From: Anaerobaca lacustris
Lineage (GTDB): Bacteria; Planctomycetota; Phycisphaerae; Sedimentisphaerales; Anaerobacaceae
Direction of reading: 5' to 3'
Assembly (NCBI RefSeq): GCF_030012215.1
Contig: NZ_JASCXX010000027.1
Span: 36,153 to 100,152 of the forward strand
Length of the DNA: 64,000 nucleotides
The notes under the pieces are model-generated. The model saw only the letters and a list, made by a program, of their open reading frames with translations. It did not search any database and was not told the DNA's origin. The translations under genes were made by a program, and so were the position numbers. Of this stretch, positions 54,905-63,460 are shown piece by piece. Each line of letters opens with the position of its first letter. The first letter of the stretch is position 1.

Positions 54905-55735
54905 TCAATTCGTCCATTTCTTCGCAACGAAATTGACGCTGACGACGTAATCCCCCAGTTTCTTGCCGGCCGGCAGACTGTCTCGAACCGCCTTGTACAG
55001 CGAGTCGTTGCAGTCGTCCATCACGTCGAAATTGTATGGCTTGTCCTCCGTTTGCACGGCGTTCAGACCGACCGCCTCGATCATGCGAAGTGTTTCCGCG
55101 ATCGGCACGGCCCCGGAGATGCATCCGATCAGCGCCTCGGCGGCCGCTTTGACGGCGTCGGGCAGCGGGACCTTCAGGGCCAGATCGGAGACGCATGCGA
55201 TCCCGCCGGGCTTCAGGACGCGGGCGATCTCCTGCCAGACCTGGTCCTTCTCCGGCGAGAGGTTGATGACGCAGTTCGAGATGACCACGTCGATGCAGTC
55301 GTCGGCGACGGGCAGATGCTCGATCTCGCCCAGGCGAAACTCGACGTTGTTCAGGCCCGTCTTGCGGGTGAAGGTGGGGATGCTCTTGCGGGCCTTGGCG
55401 AGCATCTCGGGCGTCATGTCCACGCCGATCACGCGTCCGGCGGGACCGACCTTGGCGGCCGCGATGAAGACGTCGAATCCACCACCGCTGCCCAAATCCA
55501 GCACTACTTGGCCGGTTTTCAGGCCTGCCAGGGCCGTCGGATTGCCGCAGGACAGGCCCATATTGGCCCCCTCCGGCAGGGCCTCCAACTCCTGCGGCGT
55601 GTAGCCGATGGTCTGGGCGAGTTGGGTCGGGTCGCCACAGCCGCAACAGCAGGGCCCGCTTTCCTGGGCGATCTGTGCGTATCCGGTCCGGACCGATTCG
55701 CGAAGGTTCTCTTTGTCGTTCGTATCCTCGGGCAT
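54905..55735 (-). CDS. arsM: Arsenite S-adenosylmethionine methyltransferase ArsM
   Basis: 276 residues. SAM-binding motif [21 protein letters not shown], then [13 protein letters not shown]. The As(III)-binding cysteines expected of ArsM are present as Cys63 (GLSCGNP), Cys155 (SNCVINLS) and Cys205 (IGCISGA). An extra CCCGCG cluster lies near the N-terminus (29-33). It methylates arsenite to mono-, di- and trimethylarsenicals in the cytoplasm. It sits 17 bases after arsC and before acr3. Methylation next to a reductase and an exporter is a common resistance layout, and links to the organoarsenical operon a few kilobases away. Confidence 0.95.
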   Translation of the reverse strand: MPEDTNDKENLRESVRTGYAQIAQESGPCCCGCGDPTQLAQTIGYTPQELEALPEGANMGLSCGNPTALAGLKTGQVVLDLGSGGGFDVFIAAAKVGPAGRVIGVDMTPEMLAKARKSIPTFTRKTGLNNVEFRLGEIEHLPVADDCIDVVISNCVINLSPEKDQVWQEIARVLKPGGIACVSDLALKVPLPDAVKAAAEALIGCISGAVPIAETLRMIEAVGLNAVQTEDKPYNFDVMDDCNDSLYKAVRDSLPAGKKLGDYVVSVNFVAKKWTN

Positions 55736-55752
55736 GAAAGACCTCCAGAGTG

Positions 55753-56205
55753 TTATGTCTCTTGCGTTCTCAGATTTTCCGGCAGCGTCTCGACGAAGGT
55801 GCGAATCTCATCGCGGACTCGGCGGTAGCCGTTCAGTGCCTCCTGCTCGCTCTTGGCGTCTTTGGCCAGACGCGGCGGATCGTCGAAGCCCACGTGAATC
55901 ACCTTTCTCTTGCCGGGAAAGAGCGGACAGGATTCGTGGGCCTGGTCGCAGACGGTGATGACGTAATCGAACGGGATACTCTTGACTTCGTCCAGGTGTT
56001 TCGAACGATGGTTCGAGATATCCACGCCGGCCTCGGCCATGACCTGAACGGCGTGGGGATTGAGTCCGTGCGTTTCGATGCCCGCCGAATATGCCTCGAT
56101 CTCGTTGCCCTTGAGGCGCCGGGCCCAGCCTTCGGCCATCTGACTCCGGCAGGAGTTGCCCGTACACAGGAACAACACCTTCAGCTTCTGTTTTGCTTCC
56201 TGCAT
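55753..56205 (-). CDS. arsC: Thioredoxin-coupled arsenate reductase ArsC
   Basis: 150 residues of the low-molecular-weight phosphatase fold. VLFLCTGNSCRSQMAEG gives the P-loop with Cys14, Cys19 and Arg20; VITVCDQAHESCP gives Cys86 and Cys93. The spacing of Cys14/86/93 equals that of plasmid pI258 ArsC (10/82/89), so it should reduce arsenate with thioredoxin through a disulfide cascade. GGGAGG lies four bases before the ATG. Its start overlaps the end of arsR by 25 bases, so translation is probably coupled. Confidence 0.95.
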   Translation of the reverse strand: MQEAKQKLKVLFLCTGNSCRSQMAEGWARRLKGNEIEAYSAGIETHGLNPHAVQVMAEAGVDISNHRSKHLDEVKSIPFDYVITVCDQAHESCPLFPGKRKVIHVGFDDPPRLAKDAKSEQEALNGYRRVRDEIRTFVETLPENLRTQET

Positions 56206-56546
56206 AGTTCCTCCCGATCGATGCACAAGATCTTCTTGAGTGTCTTGGCGTCCTCGACGATCTGTGGACTCTCGGCGAGGTTTCGCCGCAGCCAGGTGAT
56301 AGCCTCCCTGGCCGCCTTCGAACCGGTCCGGTTCACGAGGCGATAGTACATCCACCGCCCATCTTTGCGGGCCTCGACCAGTCCGGCCTGGTGCAGAATC
56401 GACAGGTGTTTCGAGACCGTCGACGGCGCCAGACCCAACATCTCGATGATCTGGCAGACGCACAATTCCCCGTCCGCCAGCGCCATCAGCACCCGCAGCC
56501 GATTCCCATCGGCCATCGCCTTGGTGATATCCAGAACATCACGCAT
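56181..56546 (-). CDS. arsR: ArsR-family arsenic-responsive repressor
   Basis: 121 residues with the ArsR winged-helix: MADGNRLRVLMALADGELCVCQI, the As(III) motif ELCVC with Cys29 and Cys31, and the recognition helix LAPSTVSKHLSILHQAGLVE. Further C-terminal cysteines (LCIDREELC) could help bind metal. It represses the operon until arsenite binds. An ATG preceded by AAGG is chosen; a GTG two codons earlier is the alternative. First gene of the arsenic operon; a good inverted repeat lies just upstream. Confidence 0.94.
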   Translation of the reverse strand: MRDVLDITKAMADGNRLRVLMALADGELCVCQIIEMLGLAPSTVSKHLSILHQAGLVEARKDGRWMYYRLVNRTGSKAAREAITWLRRNLAESPQIVEDAKTLKKILCIDREELCRKQNRS

Positions 56547-56557
56547 AGACACCCTTT

Positions 56558-56581
56558 ATATTTCGCCATATGACGAAGTAT
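56558..56581 (-). promoter_or_regulatory. Candidate ArsR operator
   Basis: Inverted repeat ATATTTCG and CGAAGTAT with an eight-base spacer (CCATATGA). It begins 12 bases upstream of the arsR start and overlaps a TATAAA that can serve as -10 on the minus strand. Position and size fit an autorepressor site. Confidence 0.6.
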
Positions 56582-56789
56582 ATCCTGCTTGGTTCTACGT
56601 GTCCAGAAGAAGTCGGTTCGATTCTCCAAATATCTTGCCGGATCGGCACGGGCCGCCTGTGAGGCCTGACGGCTTCTCTCGTAAGGGTGCAACCTGAGAC
56701 GGCGTCGTCGCCGCTACTTCTTATGAGGGGGTGCAGTGGATTATGAACCGGCCGGGATCGGTCGAGATGCACGGAAAGGAGCAGATGCG

Positions 56790-57245
56790 ATGAAGACGAC
56801 GGGACGCGCCGTGGCAAGTACGCATATCATGCTCCAAAGCGACGACGGGAAGGAGTACAACCTGCACCTGGGCCCGGCGGATGCGGTTTCCGCCCTCGCC
56901 GAGCGTTTGGCGCCGGGCGTCCGGATCGAAGTCGTGGCGTTTCGGACAGCCAGGATGTCTGAGAATCACTATGTGGTCACGACGCTGACGCACGACGGCG
57001 AATCCGTCGAGCTGCGCGGCGCTGGCCTCCAGCCGGTCTGGTCGCAGCAGCGGCGCGGTTTCGCGGGAAATCGTCGCGGAACCGGCCTGGCCGCACCGCC
57101 TGAGACAGCGCGCCGCTGGGGGGCCGCCGGTCAGCAGCAGTACCAGCCGCAGCGCATGTGGTTCCGGGGCGGGGCCGGGCGAGGCCAGGGTCTCGGCCGG
57201 GCCAACCGCCCTTGGTGTCCCTATTGGCGACAGCAGACCTTATGA
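56790..57245 (+). CDS. Hypothetical protein with basic RG/Q-rich tail
   Basis: 151 residues, cytoplasmic. AAAGGAG lies eight bases before the ATG used. Residues about 5-70 look like a small beta-barrel (STHIMLQSDDGKEYNLHLGP, VRIEVVAFRTARMSENHYVV) that could be an OB-type fold. The remaining 80 residues are low-complexity: Arg, Gly and Gln-rich, with aromatic residues near the end (WCPYW). The composition suits RNA or nucleic-acid binding, but this is only a guess. Its last bases overlap those of the convergent flavodoxin gene by six. It lies between the two arsenic operons with no evident link to them. Confidence 0.6.
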   Translation: MKTTGRAVASTHIMLQSDDGKEYNLHLGPADAVSALAERLAPGVRIEVVAFRTARMSENHYVVTTLTHDGESVELRGAGLQPVWSQQRRGFAGNRRGTGLAAPPETARRWGAAGQQQYQPQRMWFRGGAGRGQGLGRANRPWCPYWRQQTL

Positions 57246-57926
57246 CCTCAGGCGCAGGGCGGCCTCGGCGACGCGGATGCCGAGCTGTTTGGCGGTCTCG
57301 ATGCCGAACTCGTCCTTCATGATGTCGTCGTTCCAGTTGTTCCACAGGGTCGCGCCTTGGTGGGCTCGGGGTTTGCCGCCGACGACCATCACCTCGTGGA
57401 CCAGCATGGCCGTCTGGATCTCCTGGATGACCAGTTCCTGGCCCCCATTGCGGTAGGCGCCGGTAGCCAGCGCGCCGAGCGGCATGTCCGCCAGCATCAG
57501 CCTGGGTGAGCGGAAGACCTGCAAGCGTTCGAGGAAGGCCTTACACAGGGCGCTCATACTGCGGAAGTAGCTCGGCGAACCGATCATCATGCCGTCCGGC
57601 AGTCGGGGCGCCTTCAGCACAGGCAGCACTTCGAGCTCGAAGTCGTCTTCAGGCTGTGCGGCCTCATGCGATGTCGCACCGCCCAGCGAGCCGGCGATCT
57701 GAAGGCCGCCCAAGTCGATCAACTCCGCCTTGATCCGAGGGCTCACCGTCTTGGCCGCGTCGAGCGCGACCTGGATGGCCGTCGCGGTCGTCTTGCCCTT
57801 GCGGGGGCTGCACGCAACACCGACGATTCGGACGGTCTTATCGTCTTGGGCAGCCCCTGCCGTCGAAGCCACCGATGCCGTTGCGCCTGCTGCCAGTGTC
57901 GTTGCCAGGAATCTGCGTCTGTCCAT
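57240..57926 (-). CDS. Tat-exported NADPH-dependent FMN reductase/flavodoxin-like protein
   Basis: 228 residues. Tat signal (MDRRRFLATTLAAGATASVA) then a flavodoxin-type FMN reductase domain: VGVACSPRKGKTTATAIQVAL as the phosphate loop, DGMMIGSPSYFRSMSALCKAFLERL as the second loop and GALATGAYRNGGQE as the third. GGGAGG precedes the ATG. It is the last gene in a run that contains ArsG- and ArsF-like proteins, so it may be the flavin-bearing partner that reduces nitro-aromatic or other organic arsenicals. The nitroreductase partner in known arsEFG sets is a different family, so this is inference. Confidence 0.82.
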   Translation of the reverse strand: MDRRRFLATTLAAGATASVASTAGAAQDDKTVRIVGVACSPRKGKTTATAIQVALDAAKTVSPRIKAELIDLGGLQIAGSLGGATSHEAAQPEDDFELEVLPVLKAPRLPDGMMIGSPSYFRSMSALCKAFLERLQVFRSPRLMLADMPLGALATGAYRNGGQELVIQEIQTAMLVHEVMVVGGKPRAHQGATLWNNWNDDIMKDEFGIETAKQLGIRVAEAALRLRS

Positions 57927-57991
57927 TCTTGTCCTCCCGTGCTGAAGAAGAATTCGATTTGCCGGAACTCCGCTCGTTCCGTTGTCTCTCA

Positions 57992-58681
57992 TCAGGTCAT
58001 CGTGATTCCGTAAACGTACGTCAGGCTGTAGTACAACCCGGCTACGACAAACACGATGCCGGTGATGACGCGCACCGCCCGTTCGATCTGCGTGAGCCGG
58101 TTGAAGGCCTTGCCGACGTGCTGCGAGGCGAAGGCCATCAGGAACGCAAATACGAGGACCGGCAGCGCCGTGCCCACGCCGTAAAGGCTCGCCAGGACGA
58201 ACCGCGAGTCGTTCGCCATCGACAGGGGAATCAAGCCGCCGAAGAACAACCCTGCTGAGACCGGGCAAAACGACAGGGCAAACAGAATGCCCAGCAGCAG
58301 CGCCCATCCCGTGCCGCCTTTGGAGGCGCGCTGTTGAACGCCTTGCCCTGCGAAGCTCAGCGAGGTGGAGACGTTCAGCAACCCCAGCAGCAGCATGCCG
58401 ACCAGGATGAGCGCCGGCCCGAGGATCTGGTTCAGATAGCGCTGGAGGAATCGCGCAATTTCGCCGCTGGCCATCAGGCCGGCCATGATGACCACGCCCA
58501 ACGCCAGATAGGCGGCGGTCCGGCCGATCGTATACAGCAGGCCGGACAGAAACACCTGCCGCGTGCTGCCGACCTTGCGGCCGATGAACGAGATCGCGGC
58601 GATGTTGCTCGCCAACGGGCACGGACTGATCGACGTCAGGATCCCCAACCACAGGGCCGATCCGAGAACGAACCAGGTCAT
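57992..58681 (-). CDS. arsG: ArsG-like permease (CcdA/DsbD-type membrane protein)
   Basis: 229 residues with six to eight membrane segments. The CcdA-like halves carry single cysteines in LTSISPCPLASNIAAISFIG (Cys21) and LSFCPVSAG (Cys139). The SPCPLA form belongs to the group described as ArsG, efflux permeases for aromatic aminobenzylarsenicals, rather than to cytochrome biogenesis proteins. CcdA-like electron transfer through the two cysteines is the alternative. Its ATG overlaps the stop of the ArsF-like gene by one base, so the two are tightly coupled. Confidence 0.75.
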   Translation of the reverse strand: MTWFVLGSALWLGILTSISPCPLASNIAAISFIGRKVGSTRQVFLSGLLYTIGRTAAYLALGVVIMAGLMASGEIARFLQRYLNQILGPALILVGMLLLGLLNVSTSLSFAGQGVQQRASKGGTGWALLLGILFALSFCPVSAGLFFGGLIPLSMANDSRFVLASLYGVGTALPVLVFAFLMAFASQHVGKAFNRLTQIERAVRVITGIVFVVAGLYYSLTYVYGITMT

Positions 58682-59190
58682 CAGGCCACCTCCTCATCGA
58701 TCTGTGCGAGCTGCGACCGGATCGCCTCGCGGACGTAGGCGATGAACGCGTCGCGATCTCTGGCCTTCGTCCAGACCTCGTCCAGCCGCTGGAACTCTGC
58801 CTCCTGTCCATCCTCGAAACGGACCACCACCAGCGTGCTGGAGGCGATGTTGTAGCGCCGCGCGAACTCGGTGTCCTTGAGATAGTCGACGGATCGATAT
58901 TCAATCGTTCCGGCGGCCATCGGTTCGGCGAACTCCGCATCCAGCAGTTCCTTGGTCAGGAACTCAATCTGGTTGCACTCCCAGCATCGAAACGTCATGT
59001 GGACGGAGTAGACCACCACCTTGTCGCCGTTTGTGCCCGGTTGCATCGACTCGACGGCGCTCTCGTCGGACGACGAGTGCGCCGACGGCGCCGTCTGACG
59101 GCCCAGCGCAAAGCCGATCGTCACGAACACGAACGCCAGCAACAGGCGCGTGATCCACACCTTCATTGCCATGCCCCCGGAATCGGTCAT
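58681..59190 (-). CDS. arsF: ArsF-like membrane-anchored thioredoxin-fold protein
   Basis: 169 residues. One N-terminal membrane anchor (about 10-30), then a thioredoxin-like domain facing the periplasm: VVVYSVHMTFRCWECNQIEFLT with the CWEC pair at 69 and 72. This matches the family called nitrophenyl compound nitroreductase subunit ArsF, found beside ArsG. It begins one base after the stop of the preceding lipoprotein gene; two further in-frame ATG codons (six and eight codons in) are possible starts. It may pass electrons to, or act with, ArsG on organic arsenicals. Confidence 0.75.
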   Translation of the reverse strand: MTDSGGMAMKVWITRLLLAFVFVTIGFALGRQTAPSAHSSSDESAVESMQPGTNGDKVVVYSVHMTFRCWECNQIEFLTKELLDAEFAEPMAAGTIEYRSVDYLKDTEFARRYNIASSTLVVVRFEDGQEAEFQRLDEVWTKARDRDAFIAYVREAIRSQLAQIDEEVA

Positions 59191-59191
59191 G

Positions 59192-60232
59192 TCACTTCAC
59201 CCCCATCTCGGCCAGCTTGCCCTCGATTTGCTCCTGCGACATCAAACCCGTGTGCCGAAGCACTTCGCGGCCGTCGGCGTCGAAGAACAGCACCAGCGGG
59301 ATACCCTGCACGCCGTAGCGTGACGCGAGGACCTGCTCTTTGCCGACGTGGACGTAGACGACGTTGACCTTGCCGTCGTACTTCTCGCGGACCGCCTCGC
59401 GCGTCGGGGCCATCTTCTGACACGGAATGCACGTGTCGGCCCCGAAGCTGGCAAAGGTGGGCTTGCCGCTGGCGCGGGCCTTGTCCACGGAATTGTCTTT
59501 GGCCCGTTGCGCCTGCCGCTCGACCCAGCCGGCCGAAACGAGCACCGACGTGCGCCGGCCCAAGGTCCGGATATGCTCATCCACAGCCTGCTGCTGTTTG
59601 TCCCGCAGCAGATACTGGCGGATCTGCGGCGTGACCTGCTCGAGCGTCGCCTGGCCGACCATGTCACGGTTGTCCTTGTAGAACGCGGCCACTTCCTCGT
59701 CGCCGACCTTCACCTCGGCCACGAGTTTCCGCAAGTACGTCTGGAGCAGTTCCTCCTCGGATTGTCCCAAGGACTGCTTGCTGTCCAGGATCGCCGCGGC
59801 TTTCGCCTCCTCCTCGAGCAATCGGCGCGTCGCCTTCTGCTCCAGGAGGAAGAACGCATTCTTGCTCAATTGATCTCGCAGCTCTTCCGACGCCCGGACG
59901 ATCTCGGCGTTGATGTCACTGTCTCGAATCGTCACGCCATCGGATTGCAGGATCGTGCCGTCGGGCAGGTCGACCAGGCGGGCGTGGACCAGCGCCGCCG
60001 AGGCGAGATGTGGATACGCCTCGTCCACTGTTGGTGCATTTCCATCCAACTCAACGGCTCGCGTCTGGACGGGAGCGGTGGTATTGTGATTGCCGTCGTC
60101 CTGGGTGGAATTGCCGGCCGGCTCCGATTTCGAGCAGCCCACCGTCAGGGCCAGCAGGAGGAGGACCGCCGTCGCGGCGGCCCGCCGGCTCGCCCGGCCT
60201 TGTCGTGTCGATCGATTCATGACGTATCGCAT
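59192..60232 (-). CDS. Lipoprotein fusing a SurA-like chaperone domain and a thioredoxin domain
   Basis: 346 residues. Lipobox LTVGC gives lipid attachment at Cys33. Residues about 90-225 are helical and similar to the SurA_N/PpiC chaperone region (LPDGTILQSDGVTIRDSDINAEI, LRKLVAEVKVGDEEVAAFYKDN). Residues about 250-346 form a thioredoxin domain with CIPC at 268-271 and the cis-Pro loop GVQGIPLVLFFDADG. GGGAG lies eight bases before the ATG. It is tightly followed by the ArsF-like gene. A periplasmic protein-folding or disulfide-reducing function is likely, perhaps delivering electrons to the redox proteins of this operon. Confidence 0.8.
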   Translation of the reverse strand: MRYVMNRSTRQGRASRRAAATAVLLLLALTVGCSKSEPAGNSTQDDGNHNTTAPVQTRAVELDGNAPTVDEAYPHLASAALVHARLVDLPDGTILQSDGVTIRDSDINAEIVRASEELRDQLSKNAFFLLEQKATRRLLEEEAKAAAILDSKQSLGQSEEELLQTYLRKLVAEVKVGDEEVAAFYKDNRDMVGQATLEQVTPQIRQYLLRDKQQQAVDEHIRTLGRRTSVLVSAGWVERQAQRAKDNSVDKARASGKPTFASFGADTCIPCQKMAPTREAVREKYDGKVNVVYVHVGKEQVLASRYGVQGIPLVLFFDADGREVLRHTGLMSQEQIEGKLAEMGVK

Positions 60233-60321
60233 CAGTTATACTCCCTATCGCTGTCTCGTTTCCATGGTTGTTGCTTCGGGAGGGCCTTGTCCCGGTCGGT
60301 CCGAATGTGGATTTGTTTCGG

Positions 60322-61635
60322 TCATTTGGGTGAGCATTCGCCGATCTTGCAGGCGTTCTGGATTTGGGCAGGCGTGAGTTTCATCTTGTCGGCCAGCGCC
60401 TGGCTGATGGAGATGAGCCTGCCCGTTTCATAGGGATTCTGTGCGACCCACTTCTTGAGGTTGTCTGCGCTGGTGAAAAAGCCCTGGTGGAAGCAGCCGG
60501 CCGAAGCCCAGGTGCCGTCGGGCTTCTGACGCTGCCCGAACCATGCGACAGCCGTCGCCGGCTCCAGCGAAGCGACTTTCCCTTCGAACGTCTTGACGAC
60601 AATGGGCTGTTTCGTCAGGCGGTCCTTCTCGCGGACCTCAATGTCTTTGCCGGTCCGCGCGGCCACACCCAGAGCACAATGAGAACAGCAGCCCCACGTG
60701 TGCATGCCCCCTTCGACGATCACTTCCGACGCGTCCTGCGGATAGCAGGCGCGATCGCAGAATCCACAGCGATGCGACATCTCCTTCTGTGCGAGCGATT
60801 CGAGGTTCAGGACGCTTCCTCCGGCGGCGGACCGCTCGGCGAGAGCGGCGTCCCGGCTGGCAAAGGCCTTGATCCACGGCCTGCCTGTGGTCTCGTCCTC
60901 ACCGGAGAGGAACGCTGCCTCCAGAATCGGGACCGGCTGGCCTGTGGCCCAGTCGGTGACGTTCACTTTCTTCTCAAAGCCGGCCTTGTCCTCGGTCAGA
61001 CACGAGTACAGGATGAAATAGCAGTGCGGACCGCACGTCCTGACCGGGCCCTTGTCCGTTTGGACAGTGACGAGCGTCCTGGCGTCGATATCCCCATCGC
61101 ACATGTAGCAGACGCTCTCCTTGGGACGCTCATCGGGCCTATCCGGCGTGAGTTGTTCGAAGGCGGGCATAGCCGAGCCGGAATCCGACAAGTCCACGCC
61201 GAGTTCCTTCCACGTTGCCAGGATGTCTTCCTTCGAGAAAAACCCTTCGTGGCGGAAGAGTTCCTTCCCGGTCGCGTCGAAGAAGATCTGTGTCGGAATC
61301 AGCTTGATGCCGTACTCGGTGCCGGCGTTCGGATTCTCCAAGACGTCGATGAAGACCACCTCCATCCTGCCTTTGTATTCTTCCTTCAGTCCCTCCAGGA
61401 TCGGGGCCATCATCTTGCACGGAATGCACTTGCCGGCCCCCAGGTCAATCAGCGTGGGTCGACCCTTCCCCGTCAGATCTCTGGGGCCGTTGGCGGCGAC
61501 TTGTTGTGCAACTACTCCTGTATCACCCTGAACTGTGGTTGCCTGCGGGCTTGAGCCTTTCTCTTTGGCTAGGATCACGACGACCACCACAATGGCCAGT
61601 ATCGCAACAATCGCAATCTTCATCGATTTGTTCAT
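60322..61635 (-). CDS. Membrane-anchored thioredoxin with two cysteine-rich metal-binding-like domains
   Basis: 437 residues. Membrane anchor (MKIAIVAILAIVVVVVILA), thioredoxin domain with CIPC at 70-73 and LIPTQIFFD, then two unfamiliar Cys-rich regions: CYMC (176-179) with Cys201, 205 and 212, and CGFC (290-293) with Cys297, 316, 317 and 320 in WGCCSHCALG. Later cysteines are at 381, 429 and 434. The ATG is preceded by GGGAGG at ten bases. The frame is open upstream, and an ATG at 61776 would add a CPC motif and another membrane segment (SSPLLLLALIAGTWLVIGWL), so the real start is uncertain. The role is unknown; metal or arsenical binding combined with reduction is plausible. Confidence 0.72.
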   Translation of the reverse strand: MNKSMKIAIVAILAIVVVVVILAKEKGSSPQATTVQGDTGVVAQQVAANGPRDLTGKGRPTLIDLGAGKCIPCKMMAPILEGLKEEYKGRMEVVFIDVLENPNAGTEYGIKLIPTQIFFDATGKELFRHEGFFSKEDILATWKELGVDLSDSGSAMPAFEQLTPDRPDERPKESVCYMCDGDIDARTLVTVQTDKGPVRTCGPHCYFILYSCLTEDKAGFEKKVNVTDWATGQPVPILEAAFLSGEDETTGRPWIKAFASRDAALAERSAAGGSVLNLESLAQKEMSHRCGFCDRACYPQDASEVIVEGGMHTWGCCSHCALGVAARTGKDIEVREKDRLTKQPIVVKTFEGKVASLEPATAVAWFGQRQKPDGTWASAGCFHQGFFTSADNLKKWVAQNPYETGRLISISQALADKMKLTPAQIQNACKIGECSPK

Positions 61636-61802
61636 GGGACTTGCGCCTCCCTTTTTGAAAGCCTTTCTTAGCCAACCGATCACCAGCCACGTCCCTGCAA
61701 TCAGCGCAAGCAGCAACAGCGGGCTGCTCCTGCCCCCGCTGCACGGGCACTGCACTTGAAGGAGCGAGTGGATCATTTCGACGTCCAAAGAATGCCCCTT
61801 CG

Positions 61803-62036
61803 CTATGCCAGCATCTTCTTGATCTCGTCCGGCGAAGCCACCTTGCCCACGCTCTTGACCTGTCCATCCACCGCCAGGGCCGGCGTCATCATCACGCCGA
61901 ACGTCATGATCTCGGCGATGTCCGTGACCTTCTCGATGTCGAATTCGAGCCCCAGCGCCTTGGCGGCGGCCTCGGCGTTCTCCGCCAGCTTCGTACACTT
62001 GGGACACCCGGTTCCCAGAATCTGGATCTTTTTCAT
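61803..62036 (-). CDS. Small thioredoxin-family protein (redox-active disulfide type)
   Basis: 77 residues. The CPKC pair (11-14) in ILGTGCPKCTKLAENAEAA and the compact thioredoxin-like fold (MTFGVMMTPALAVDG) match the small glutaredoxin-like family typified by TM0996 and MTH895, cytoplasmic disulfide reductants frequently next to ArsP-type permeases. GGAGG precedes the ATG. It begins 10 bases after the permease gene, clearly in the same operon. It may deliver electrons to, or bind, the arsenical before export. Confidence 0.92.
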   Translation of the reverse strand: MKKIQILGTGCPKCTKLAENAEAAAKALGLEFDIEKVTDIAEIMTFGVMMTPALAVDGQVKSVGKVASPDEIKKMLA

Positions 62037-62046
62037 ATCTTCCTCC

Positions 62047-63378
62047 TCAAAAGAGGGTACCGAATATCATGCCCGAGATCGTGGCCATGACGATTACGAG
62101 GGCCACGAACACGGCGGTTTTCTGCGTGCCCATGACGGAGCGAATGACGAGCATGTTGGGCAGGCTCAGGGCCGGGCCCGCCAGCAGCAGGGCCAGCGCC
62201 GGACCTTTGGCCATGCCCGCACCCATCAAACCCTGGAGGATCGGCACCTCCGTCAGTGTGGCGAAGTACATGAACGCTCCGGCCACCGCCGCGAAGAGAT
62301 TGGCCCAGACCGAGTTGGTCCCTACCGCTCTGTTGACCCATTCGGTCGGAATGATGCCTTCGTGCCCGGGCCGGCCCAACAGAAAGCCTGCAACCAGGAC
62401 GCCCAACAGCAACAGCGGAAGGATCTGCTTGGCAAAGCCCCACGTGGCCTCGACCCACTCGCCAATCTCACCTCGGCCAAACCAGGCGCCGACCATGAAC
62501 AGGAATGCCACCAGCAAGCCGGCCACCAGGACCCAGCGGATGCGATGGATCGTCTCGTAGAGGTTGTTCTTGCGGACCTCTTCGACATCCTGGAGCAGTT
62601 CGGCCGGCAGTTCCTGTTTCTTGCCGGTGGTATCGACGATGGTCACCGTCTCGTCGGTCTGGTCCACAAGCGTCCCCTCGACCTGATACGTCGTCAGGCC
62701 GCCGGGACAGCAGAGAAACACCGCCCGAACGTCGCCGCTGCGGGCCCAGTTGGCGAAGACCAGGATGCCCACCATCGAGGCGAAATAGACGGCGTTTTTC
62801 CAGAGCGGGCGTTTGACCTCCGGCTCAGGGCTCGCCATCTGCACGTTGGCCTTGGCGGCCTCTTCCTTGCGGTAGATCAGGTGCATGAGCAAGCCGATGA
62901 CGATGCTGAACACGATCGCGCCGACGGCGCGAGCGATGCCGAGTTCCAGACCCAAAACGCGCGCGGTCAGAATGATGGCCAGGACGTTGATCGCCGGGCC
63001 GGAGTAAAGAAAGGCGGTGGCCGGCCCCAGCCCGGCGCCCATCTTATAGATGCCGGCGAACAAGGGCAGGATCGTACACGAGCAGACGGCCAGGATCGAG
63101 CCGGAGACGGAAGCGACGCCGTAGGCGAGGACCTTGTTGGCCTTGGCGCCGAGGTACTTCATGACCGATGCCTGACTGACGAAGACGGAAATCGCCCCCG
63201 CGATGAAAAAGGCCGGGACCAGGCACAGCAGCACGTGCTCGCGGGCATACCATCTGACCAGATGCAGCGATTCCATGATCGCCCCATCGAATCTCTTGAA
63301 GCCCACCGGCAGATAGAAGCACCCCAGGAACACGGCGGCGATCAGAACCAGCTTCTTCCACTCGCGTTTCCAATCCAT
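62047..63378 (-). CDS. arsP: ArsP-like organoarsenical permease (DUF318)
   Basis: 443 residues with eight or more membrane segments in two halves separated by a loop. The signature is ILAVCSCTILPLFAGI (Cys99 and Cys101) followed by GLGPATAFLYSGPAINVLAI, typical of the ArsP/DUF318 permeases; the second half has LPNMLVIRSVMGTQKT. ArsP exports trivalent organoarsenicals such as methylarsenite and roxarsone(III). The loop at about 200-270 is longer than usual, with a beta-rich segment (TTYQVEGTLVDQTDETVTIVD) that could be a small domain. It follows the second ArsR gene by 82 bases. Confidence 0.88.
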   Translation of the reverse strand: MDWKREWKKLVLIAAVFLGCFYLPVGFKRFDGAIMESLHLVRWYAREHVLLCLVPAFFIAGAISVFVSQASVMKYLGAKANKVLAYGVASVSGSILAVCSCTILPLFAGIYKMGAGLGPATAFLYSGPAINVLAIILTARVLGLELGIARAVGAIVFSIVIGLLMHLIYRKEEAAKANVQMASPEPEVKRPLWKNAVYFASMVGILVFANWARSGDVRAVFLCCPGGLTTYQVEGTLVDQTDETVTIVDTTGKKQELPAELLQDVEEVRKNNLYETIHRIRWVLVAGLLVAFLFMVGAWFGRGEIGEWVEATWGFAKQILPLLLLGVLVAGFLLGRPGHEGIIPTEWVNRAVGTNSVWANLFAAVAGAFMYFATLTEVPILQGLMGAGMAKGPALALLLAGPALSLPNMLVIRSVMGTQKTAVFVALVIVMATISGMIFGTLF

Positions 63379-63460
63379 ACACGAAGAACCTCAACAATAC
63401 TGCACCAGGATCATGACTATACAACCAAATAATCACATAGTGAACATAACAAAACGCCCC

